Part shown: positions 1-5,949 of the stretch, piece after piece
How the letters are laid out: each line of letters opens with the position of its first letter
Position numbering within the stretch: position 1 is the first letter of the stretch
NCBI GenBank assembly: GCA_937897315.1
Contig: CALCNS010000101.1
Location: 1-9,726 of the forward strand
DNA from: an uncultured Bacillota bacterium
Lineage (GTDB): Bacteria; Bacillota; JAAYKD01
DNA: 9,726 bases
Direction: 5' to 3'
Notes under the pieces: model-generated
Told to the model about the DNA's origin: nothing
Database searches by the model: none
What the model saw: the letters and a program-made list of their open reading frames with translations, nothing else
Program-made: the position numbers and the translations under genes

Positions 1-2
1 TC

Positions 3-1205
3 TTATTCTTGAACTTCGGTAACAACACCAGCGCCAACGGTACGTCCACCTTCGCGGATGGCAAAACGCAATTCTTTTTCAATTGCAATCGGTGTAATCA
101 ACTCTACTCCCATGACGATGTTGTCGCCGGGCATAACCATCTCTACGCCTTCCGGTAATTGAATGTTCCCAGTTACGTCGGTGGTTCGGAAATAGAATTG
201 GGGACGATACCCGTTGAAGAACGGGGTATGACGTCCACCTTCTTCTTTGCTCAATACATAAACTTGAGCTTTGAATTTGGTGTGGGGTTTAATAGAACCC
301 GGTTTTGCTAATACTTGTCCGCGTTCGATATCTTTGCGGTCTACACCACGTAGCAACACACCTACGTTGTCGCCCGCCATGGCAGAATCCAACAGTTTGC
401 GGAACATTTCTACGCCGGTGACGACTACTTTACGCGGCTTTTCCATTAAGCCGACAATTTCCACTTCGTCTGCTACTTTGACCATTCCACGCTCTACTCT
501 TCCGGTCGCTACGGTTCCACGACCAGTAATCGTGAATACGTCTTCTACCGGCATTAAGAACGGTTTGTCGGTGGCACGTTCCGGTGTCGGAACATAAGAG
601 TCTACTGCATCCATTAGGTTCCAGATCTTTCCGCACCATTGGCAGTCGCGTTTGCCACAACCGCATTCTACGGCTTTCAAGGCAGAACCTACCACTACGG
701 GTACATCATCTCCGGGGAATTTGTAGCTGCTTAAGAGTTCACGCACTTCCATTTCGACCAGCTCAATCAACTCGGCATCATCTACCATGTCGGACTTGTT
801 TAAAAAGACCACCATGTGCGGTACGCCTACTTGATAGGCCAACAAAATGTGTTCACGAGTTTGTGGCATCGGACCATCTGCGGCCGATACAACCAAAATC
901 GCTCCGTCCATCTGCGCTGCTCCGGTTATCATGTTCTTGACATAGTCCGCATGTCCCGGGCAGTCTACGTGTGCATAGTGACGGCTCTCAGTTTGATATT
1001 CTACGTGCGCTGTGTTAATGGTGATTCCGCGTGCTTTTTCTTCCGGTGCTTTGTCGATGTCTTCATATCTCATGACTTCGGCACCGCCGGCGGTCGATAA
1101 TACGATGGTTAATGCAGCGGTTAATGTGGTTTTGCCATGGTCGATATGACCGATGGTACCAATATTTACGTGGGGTTTGTTACGTTCATATTTCTTCTTG
1201 GCCAA
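3..1205 (-). CDS. tuf: Translation elongation factor Tu (EF-Tu), TTG start
   Basis: EF-Tu is the GTPase that carries aminoacyl-tRNA to the ribosomal A site in the cytoplasm. The 400-residue product is full length. It shows the P-loop GHIDHGKT (19-26), DCPGH (81-85, with the His that triggers GTP hydrolysis), NKSD (136-139), GSAL (173-176), domains 2 and 3, and the terminal [13 protein letters not shown] block. I place the start at TTG (1203-1205), because GGGAGG lies 8 nt upstream and the product then begins (M)[13 protein letters not shown] as in the family; the in-frame upstream stretch resembles nothing in EF-Tu. Oddities are four cysteines in an insertion after GSAL (C181, C183, C188, C191), Tyr124 where EF-Tu usually has Arg, and Ser138 in the NKxD loop. 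No fusA or rpsL is adjacent; the gene follows thrS and has its own promoter. Identity is certain; the start is very likely. Confidence 0.97.
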   Translation of the reverse strand: MAKKKYERNKPHVNIGTIGHIDHGKTTLTAALTIVLSTAGGAEVMRYEDIDKAPEEKARGITINTAHVEYQTESRHYAHVDCPGHADYVKNMITGAAQMDGAILVVSAADGPMPQTREHILLAYQVGVPHMVVFLNKSDMVDDAELIELVEMEVRELLSSYKFPGDDVPVVVGSALKAVECGCGKRDCQWCGKIWNLMDAVDSYVPTPERATDKPFLMPVEDVFTITGRGTVATGRVERGMVKVADEVEIVGLMEKPRKVVVTGVEMFRKLLDSAMAGDNVGVLLRGVDRKDIERGQVLAKPGSIKPHTKFKAQVYVLSKEEGGRHTPFFNGYRPQFYFRTTDVTGNIQLPEGVEMVMPGDNIVMGVELITPIAIEKELRFAIREGGRTVGAGVVTEVQE

Positions 1206-1213
1206 TGGAATCG

Positions 1214-1219
1214 CCTCCC
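1214..1219 (-). promoter_or_regulatory. Ribosome binding site that fixes the tuf TTG start
   Basis: On the minus strand GGGAGG sits 8 nt before TTG. No comparable site precedes the in-frame ATG codons farther upstream, so this site decides the start. Confidence 0.85.
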
Positions 1220-1272
1220 GATTGATAGTTGTGTTAATTGCCAGAGCATATCCAAGCATTAACACTAGTACT

Positions 1273-1301
1273 ATTTTACATCATTTTATTAGGGTTTGCA
1301 A
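1273..1301 (-). promoter_or_regulatory. Probable sigma-A promoter for tuf
   Basis: On the minus strand TTGCAA (-35, 1296-1301) and TAAAAT (-10, 1273-1278) are 17 bp apart. Transcription would begin near 1266, giving an untranslated leader of about 60 nt. The promoter lies about 40 bp after the thrS stop, so tuf can be expressed independently of the T-box. The boxes are seen directly; the start point is inferred. Confidence 0.7.
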
Positions 1302-1339
1302 TGGTTTTTCGGTTTGGTTTGCATATCATTTCAGATGCT

Positions 1340-3244
1340 TTATTTTAGTTCAGCAACTTCATTTTGAACCTTTTGGATAAACTCCTCTACAGACATGGAG
1401 GTGGTTAAACCGGTAGCTCGATCTCGCACGGAAATCATCTTCTTTTCCACTTCTTGCTCACCGAGAATAATCATATAAGGCACTTTTTGCAATTGAGCCT
1501 CACGGATCTTAAAACCAATTTTCTCATTTCGGTCATCTAGCTCCACTCGAATCCCGACTTCATCGAGGCGCTTTTGAATCTCTTGCCCATAGGGGATATG
1601 TTGATCTGTAATTGATAGTACCCTAACTTGAACAGGAGCTAACCATACAGGGAACGCCCCAGCATAATGTTCGATTAGAATACCCATGAATCGCTCTACA
1701 CTTCCCAAGGCCGTGCGATGAAGCATGACCGGTCTGTGTTTTTCGCCATCCGCACCAATATAGGTCAAATCAAACCGCTCAGGCATCTGCAAATCCAATT
1801 GGATGGTGCCACACTGCCAAGTTCTTCCCAAACAGTCTTTTAAGTGAAAATCAATTTTCGGACCGTAAAAAGCTCCGTCCCCTTCATTCAGCTTATAGGG
1901 TTTGTCAATCGCTTCTAGTGCACTGCGTAGGCCATTGGTGGCTATTTCCCATTGCTCATCCGTTCCCATCGAATTCTCAGGGCGAGTAGACAGTTCCATA
2001 TGGTACTCAAATCCAAAGACCTTATAAATGGAGTCGATTAACAAAATGGTTTTAACAACCTCTTCTTGAATTTGCTCCGGCGTGACATAGAGATGAGCAT
2101 CATCCTGCGTAAAATTTCTAACGCGCATGAGACCGTGCAATGCTCCGGATAGCTCATGACGATGAACCAATCCTAGTTCTGCCAAACGCTGTGGCAAATC
2201 ACGATAGGAATACATACGCCTTTGGAATGCCAAAATACCCCCCGGACAGTTCATGGGCTTTACAACAAACGTTTGCTCGTCGATATTGGTGAAATACATG
2301 TTGTCCTTGTAGTGATCCCAGTGCCCGGATTGATGCCATAGGCTCTCATTCAAAATAATAGGTGTACTGATTTCTTGGTATCCTGCTTCATGATGTTTTC
2401 TTCTCCAGAAAGCCAACAAAGTATTTCGTAGCACCATTCCCTTTGGTAAAAAGAACGGAAAACCCGGCCCCTCATCTGCCATCATAAACAAATCGAGCTC
2501 TCTACCCAGCTTGCGATGATCTCTTTTTTTCGCTTCTTCTAACATGTTCAGATAAGCATCGAGTTCTGCCTTTTTTGGAAATACAATACCATAGACACGT
2601 TGTAGCATTTTATTCTTAGAATCTCCATGCCAATATGCTCCTGTCACGGCAGTTAGCTTAAAAGCTTTTAACACACCCGTGCTGCTGACATGAGGTCCGG
2701 CGCACAAATCGACAAACTCACCTTGTTGATAAAAGGAAATCTCCGCATCTACCGGTAAATTTTCAATGAGCTCTACCTTATATGGTTCCTTTTTCTCCTT
2801 GACAAAAGCCAAAGCTTCTTCTCTGGATAATACAAATCGTTCGATGGGTAGATTTTCTTTTACGATCTTCGCCATTTCGTGTTCAATGGCATCAATCTCA
2901 TTAGCCGAAATGGTTCCTGCCATGTCAAAATCATAATAGAACCCATTCTCTACTGCCGGCCCAATAGTTAATTGAGCATTCGGATATAATCGTTTTACAG
3001 CTTGTGCCATCAGATGCGAACCACTATGTCTCATCACCATTTTTCCTTCGTCATCTGCAAAGGAAATTAGATTCAAATGATCTCCATTTTGAAGCACGGA
3101 TTTCAAATCTACGTTTTTCCCATTGACCTGTGCCGCTAAAACTTCCTTGGCTAAACTGTTGCTAATTTTCTTCGCGGCATCCAAACAAGTGCTATTCTCT
3201 GGCAACTCTAAAGCATGTCCATTTTTCAACGTAACTTGAATCAT
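1340..3244 (-). CDS. thrS: Threonyl-tRNA synthetase
   Basis: This class II synthetase charges tRNA-Thr with threonine in the cytoplasm and edits Ser-tRNA-Thr. At 634 residues it is full length. Domains in order: TGS (about 1-62); the editing/SAD domain, with HSGSH (H73, H77) and CAGPH (C181, H185); the catalytic core (about 245-535), with the zinc ligands C333 (MNCPGG), H384 (DDAH) and H509 (MLHR) and motif 2 at 374-384; and the anticodon-binding domain (about 536-634). These positions fall within one or two residues of the E. coli enzyme's C334, H385 and H511. The start is ATG 3242-3244, with AGAGGTG 6 nt upstream. An in-frame extension upstream would be read from the T-box terminator and is not coding. 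Expression is controlled by the T-box leader at 3245-3512. No terminator is evident between this gene and tuf. Confidence 0.98.
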   Translation of the reverse strand: MIQVTLKNGHALELPENSTCLDAAKKISNSLAKEVLAAQVNGKNVDLKSVLQNGDHLNLISFADDEGKMVMRHSGSHLMAQAVKRLYPNAQLTIGPAVENGFYYDFDMAGTISANEIDAIEHEMAKIVKENLPIERFVLSREEALAFVKEKKEPYKVELIENLPVDAEISFYQQGEFVDLCAGPHVSSTGVLKAFKLTAVTGAYWHGDSKNKMLQRVYGIVFPKKAELDAYLNMLEEAKKRDHRKLGRELDLFMMADEGPGFPFFLPKGMVLRNTLLAFWRRKHHEAGYQEISTPIILNESLWHQSGHWDHYKDNMYFTNIDEQTFVVKPMNCPGGILAFQRRMYSYRDLPQRLAELGLVHRHELSGALHGLMRVRNFTQDDAHLYVTPEQIQEEVVKTILLIDSIYKVFGFEYHMELSTRPENSMGTDEQWEIATNGLRSALEAIDKPYKLNEGDGAFYGPKIDFHLKDCLGRTWQCGTIQLDLQMPERFDLTYIGADGEKHRPVMLHRTALGSVERFMGILIEHYAGAFPVWLAPVQVRVLSITDQHIPYGQEIQKRLDEVGIRVELDDRNEKIGFKIREAQLQKVPYMIILGEQEVEKKMISVRDRATGLTTSMSVEEFIQKVQNEVAELK

Positions 3245-3267
3245 TGTATACACCTCTTTCTCTTTCA

Positions 3268-3311
3268 TAAAAAATAAACACCCCAGCCAGAGTACTCCTC
3301 TGATCGGGGTG
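3268..3311 (-). terminator. T-box conditional terminator of thrS
   Basis: On the minus strand CACCCC (3306-3311) pairs with GGGGTG (3279-3284). An inner CAGAG/CTCTG stem (3298-3302 with 3288-3292) extends the hairpin, and TTTATTTTTT (3269-3278) follows. The 5' arm is the same sequence used by the antiterminator, so the two folds exclude each other. Confidence 0.92.
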
Positions 3312-3331
3312 CGAATGCACGGTTCCACCCG
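3305..3331 (-). promoter_or_regulatory. T-box antiterminator with UGGAACC bulge
   Basis: On the minus strand CGGG (3328-3331) pairs with CCCG (3305-3308), and GTGC (3317-3320) pairs with GCAC (3309-3312) across an ATTC loop. The 7-nt bulge UGGAACC lies between the two helices. This is the standard UGGN bulge that pairs with the free 3' end of an uncharged tRNA. Its variable base A matches the U discriminator (UCCA end) of both tRNA-Thr genes in this window. Confidence 0.92.
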
Positions 3332-3518
3332 AATTATGGTTTTCACCATCACTCGATGTTCATAACGTGAACATACGGCCTGAACTACTCAGTTTCCTTT
3401 TCGAACGGCAGCTTAGAAGGGGTTTTCTTAAGGAGTTCATGCAGGCTTGCTTTCAGCCGATGGCAAACCTTCTCTGATCACAACTTCGATAAGTCTTTCT
3501 TCCGCATTGCTTTCTGTA

Positions 3519-3548
3519 AATATATCATACTTGAGTTCGGTCTGTCAA
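3519..3548 (-). promoter_or_regulatory. Promoter of thrS T-box transcript
   Basis: On the minus strand TTGACA (3543-3548, perfect -35) is followed after 18 bp by TATATT (3519-3524); GATATA with a 16-bp spacer is an alternative -10. The -35 begins 11 bp after the arcA stop codon. Transcription should start near 3512, at the head of the T-box leader. Confidence 0.75.
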
Positions 3549-3559
3549 GAGTGCAGATT

Positions 3560-4780
3560 CTATATTTTCTCTCGATGTACAGGCATACTCATACAACGGG
3601 GGCCACCTCTTCCACGGGACAATTCACATCCCGAGAATGTTAAAACCTTAATCCCGTTTTTGTCTAACTGCTCATTCGTGACATCATTTCTGTCGTAGGC
3701 AATGACTTTTCCCGGTGCTATCGTCAATACATTAGAGCCCATATTCCAATGCTCCCTTGGAGCATAGATGACGTCCCCACCACCTACGGAAATAAAGCGG
3801 ACGCGATCCAACCCTAACGCTTCTTCTAAAATGCGACGTACCGACTCGGTCTTTAGAGAAGCCAGAATGCTCCCATCTCTTCCGGGAGTTAATTCGTATG
3901 TGGCGAATTGTCCAGATGCCAAAGCTGGAGTGATTAAAAACGCATCTCGATCTACCATGGTGAATAACACGTCCAAATGCATATAGCGGCGATTCTTAGG
4001 TAAGTGAAAGAGAATCATTCGTTCATACCCTTGTTGAAACATCACATGAGCTAGAGCTTCTATTGCACCTAGCGAAGTTCTTTCACTATAGCCAATCGCC
4101 AACACTTTTTCAGACAAAACCAAGATATCCCCGCCCTCAATACCATATCCCAAATCATTCTGATACCACTTAGGGGTATGGTCTCGACGAAACAATGGAT
4201 GATATTGCCAAATGTAGTTTACCAGAAGGGTTTCTCGTTGGCGAAACGGCATACTCATGCTACTAACCAACATGCCATTCGCAATACAAACACCAATGTC
4301 ACGCGTAAAGTAGATTCCACATAGAGGGTCTGTGACAAAAGGGTACTCATCCTCAATGGCCATTGGCAAACAGCTTCCTGCTACATCTTGGAGATCACGT
4401 TTCATGACTCCTTGCAAAACGATATCTCTCAACTTAACTGGGTTCAGAGAACTTAGAAACTGCTTAACGGCTTTTTTAAGATCTATGGAAGAGATTCGAC
4501 TTTGATGACAATATTCTTCAATAAATGAACTCCGGACGGAATCGTTTTGTATAACCTCCAAGAATAGGTCTGCTAGATACAAAACTCGAGTACCCTGTGA
4601 AGTAAGAAGATTGGCAAAAGCATCATGTTCTTTTCCGGCCATCGACACATGGGGTGTATCTTCAGAAAGCATATATTCTAAATATGGTGGAATAAGATGC
4701 TCCAACTCCAATCCTGGTCGATGCAGGATGACTGTATTCAATTTACCTATTTCAGAAGATAATTGCACGAACGATGTCAT
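3560..4780 (-). CDS. arcA: Arginine deiminase, divergent in two substrate loops
   Basis: Arginine deiminase hydrolyses L-arginine to citrulline and ammonia, the first step of the ATP-yielding ADI pathway. The 406-residue product has the full guanidino-modifying fold. Its catalytic set is Asp161 (FTRD), Glu215 (EGGD), His268 and Asp270 (HLD), and nucleophile Cys396 in RGRGGPRC. These correspond to D166, E224, H278, D280 and C406 of the Pseudomonas enzyme; R180, R234 and R391 match its substrate arginines. Two conserved stretches differ: the usual LFDDIP reads LSEDTP (38-43), and the usual PNLYFTRDP reads CGIYFTRDI (154-162), placing Gly where Asn160 contacts substrate. The ATG has AAGGAG (4788-4793) 7 nt upstream. 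No arcB, arcC, arcD or regulator gene is adjacent, so the rest of the pathway would lie elsewhere or be absent. No terminator follows before the thrS T-box. Confidence 0.92.
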   Translation of the reverse strand: MTSFVQLSSEIGKLNTVILHRPGLELEHLIPPYLEYMLSEDTPHVSMAGKEHDAFANLLTSQGTRVLYLADLFLEVIQNDSVRSSFIEEYCHQSRISSIDLKKAVKQFLSSLNPVKLRDIVLQGVMKRDLQDVAGSCLPMAIEDEYPFVTDPLCGIYFTRDIGVCIANGMLVSSMSMPFRQRETLLVNYIWQYHPLFRRDHTPKWYQNDLGYGIEGGDILVLSEKVLAIGYSERTSLGAIEALAHVMFQQGYERMILFHLPKNRRYMHLDVLFTMVDRDAFLITPALASGQFATYELTPGRDGSILASLKTESVRRILEEALGLDRVRFISVGGGDVIYAPREHWNMGSNVLTIAPGKVIAYDRNDVTNEQLDKNGIKVLTFSGCELSRGRGGPRCMSMPVHREKI

Positions 4781-4818
4781 TAGAATTCTCCTTGCTATTG
4801 TATATCTTTAGGCGCATT

Positions 4819-4839
4819 TGTATTATCATATTCGATACA
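4819..4839. promoter_or_regulatory. Possible operator: inverted repeat upstream of arcA
   Basis: TGTAT and ATACA form 5-bp inverted arms around an 11-bp centre, 39 bp before the arcA start. The arms surround a TATGAT that could be a -10 box, though I find no convincing -35. The site does not match the ArgR box well and is only loosely FNR-like. It may be chance in an AT-rich stretch. Confidence 0.3.
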
Positions 4840-4945
4840 ATTATTAGGAATCCCTTCTAAAAAAACACCTCAACTCTGCATATATAAATATAATTAATAT
4901 CTAATATAACACGGTCTTTCTTGCACCTCGGCCAATATTTATGCA

Positions 4946-4994
4946 AAAATCGCATAACCAATGCCATGAAAAGCAATTAGGTTCGTGCGATTTT
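4946..4994 (-). terminator. Rho-independent terminator after the sulfur operon
   Basis: On the minus strand AAAATCGCA (4986-4994) pairs with TGCGATTTT (4946-4954), followed by one more T. Inner pairs AACC/GGTT and an AAT-GC/GC-ATT segment extend it into a long hairpin. It starts 6 nt after the stop of the second YeeE gene and separates that operon from arcA. The rest of the arcA upstream gap (4781-4945) is AT-rich, and I see no gene there. Confidence 0.65.
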
Positions 4995-5000
4995 AAAAAA

Positions 5001-5417
5001 TTATATATTTTCGTATCTATTTTTCAGCAGAGCATAAGCATAAGTTCCTAAGACCGCTCCAAACAAGGTCACTATACCCATAATCTTTCCTTCACCTATT
5101 TGAGCCAGTAAAGTCCCCGGACAAGCTCCAGACATTCCCCAACCAATCCCGAAAATCATTCCTCCGACGGCCGTGTACTTGGTTAGTTTCTTCACATTGA
5201 CTTCAATAATTTGTCCTCTAAATCCCTTATACTGATTCATTGCTAAGATTCGCATGCCAATTGCTCCCACGATAATGGCCGATGCCATTACCAATGCCAA
5301 TGTGAAGTCCGTTCCGGTAAACATATGATAAATGTAATTATAATCCGAAGCTCTCACTCTACTTAGCGCATAGCCAAACAACATACCGAACCCTAAAAAA
5401 GATAAATTCTTCCGCAT
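5001..5417 (-). CDS. YeeE/YedE-family sulfur transport protein, C-terminal-type half
   Basis: This 138-residue integral membrane protein belongs to the Sulf_transp (YeeE/YedE, PF04143) family, whose larger members such as TsuA import thiosulfate. It opens with FLGFGMLFGYALSRVRASDY (7-26), typical of this half. The family cysteine motif is GACPG (97-101, Cys99) within a Gly-rich membrane segment. I see about four hydrophobic segments (roughly 7-20, 38-58, 82-104, 112-131). The ATG at 5415-5417 has GGGAGGTG 6 nt upstream; that site lies inside the last codons of the preceding gene, and only one base separates that gene's stop from this ATG, so translation is probably coupled. Together with its partner it should form the two-half pore that full-length proteins make from one chain. 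The substrate is probably thiosulfate or a sulfane sulfur species, by inference. A hairpin terminator follows. Confidence 0.88.
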   Translation of the reverse strand: MRKNLSFLGFGMLFGYALSRVRASDYNYIYHMFTGTDFTLALVMASAIIVGAIGMRILAMNQYKGFRGQIIEVNVKKLTKYTAVGGMIFGIGWGMSGACPGTLLAQIGEGKIMGIVTLFGAVLGTYAYALLKNRYENI

Positions 5418-5418
5418 C

Positions 5419-5937
5419 TTATACACCTCCCATGAGAAAGACACGGATGGCAAACACCGTCACCGCTCCAAATATCAGGAAACAAATGGTTGCTACCAAA
5501 CTAGACAGCTGAAAGTTGGCTAGTCCATGTATACTATGCCCAGAAGTGCACCCTCCGGCGATACGTGCTCCTAACCCTAGCAAAAAACCTCCCATAAGAA
5601 ACCATAGAACATTACCCCAAATCGGCCACTGCAATGTTTCTGAGAAAACGCCCATTTCGATTGTAACTACAGGCAAACCCATCACTCGACCCGCAATAAA
5701 TGCTCCTATCAGCATGCCCATCATCATGTAAAATCGATGGTTCACTACGGACGAAAAGCTTTTTGAGTTTAACCAAGATAATGTAGTTTTGGGGAACAGC
5801 AACTTAGCAAAATTCCCAAAGCCTGTGGAAACCCCTAAGGCGGTATTGAGGAAATAGTATAATAACGGGACCAAAGCCCCTATGACCAATCCACCCATCC
5901 ACCAAGGCCAAGGCTCGGCAGGAAACCAATGTGTCAT
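5419..5937 (-). CDS. YeeE/YedE-family sulfur transport protein, N-terminal-type half
   Basis: This 172-residue membrane protein is the partner of the next gene in the Sulf_transp (YeeE/YedE) family. The signature is ARIAGGCTSGHSIHGL (124-139), with Cys130 in GCTSGH, the motif whose cysteine is thought to relay sulfur through the channel in TsuA-like proteins. Hydrophobic segments lie near 13-31, 70-88, 107-123 and 145-168; the N-terminus is Trp/Pro-rich. I start at ATG 5935-5937 because AAGGAGGAG (5943-5951) precedes it at normal spacing; a GTG two codons upstream would overlap that site. The Shine-Dalgarno overlaps the stop codon of the MBL-rhodanese gene, and the stop is one base from the next ATG, so the three genes are tightly coupled. 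Similar pairs accompany persulfide dioxygenases in BigR/CstR-type sulfide-response operons (family knowledge); no such regulator is visible here. Confidence 0.88.
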   Translation of the reverse strand: MTHWFPAEPWPWWMGGLVIGALVPLLYYFLNTALGVSTGFGNFAKLLFPKTTLSWLNSKSFSSVVNHRFYMMMGMLIGAFIAGRVMGLPVVTIEMGVFSETLQWPIWGNVLWFLMGGFLLGLGARIAGGCTSGHSIHGLANFQLSSLVATICFLIFGAVTVFAIRVFLMGGV

Positions 5938-5949
5938 ATACACTCCTCC

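Larger units (their letters stand above)
3245..3512 (-). promoter_or_regulatory. T-box leader (tRNA-Thr-sensing riboswitch) of thrS
   Basis: This 268-nt untranslated leader fills the gap between arcA and thrS. On the minus strand I see a distal Stem I region with an AGAGA-like element and an 8-bp hairpin AGGTTTGC/GCAAGCCT (within 3441-3468). A proposed ACU specifier (3434-3436) follows ATGA. Next come a CCGTT...GAGTAG stretch (about 3387-3412), a 7-bp hairpin (3356-3374), an extra ATGGT/ACCAT hairpin (3336-3349), the T-box sequence GGGTGGAACCGTGC (3317-3330) and a rho-independent terminator. Uncharged tRNA-Thr should stabilise the antiterminator and switch thrS on. The antiterminator and terminator are clear; the specifier assignment is less sure because I could not fold Stem I fully. 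Confidence 0.93.

Noticed and set aside
1206..1265. In-frame N-terminal extension of tuf by 20 codons from ATG
   Set aside because: No ribosome binding site precedes it, the residues do not resemble EF-Tu, and GGGAGG is placed for the TTG start.
3245..3352. In-frame N-terminal extension of thrS by 36 codons
   Set aside because: It would be read through the T-box sequence and terminator, shows no ThrRS similarity, and a good Shine-Dalgarno lies just before ATG 3242-3244.
4781..4945. ArgR box, small gene or attenuator in the arcA upstream gap
   Set aside because: No good match to the ArgR consensus, no open frame with a ribosome binding site, and the AT-rich stretch yields only the weak palindrome reported above.
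5418..5453. Upstream start for the second YeeE gene overlapping the first
   Set aside because: The extra 12 residues are hydrophilic and unlike the family start; GGGAGGTG points to ATG 5415-5417.
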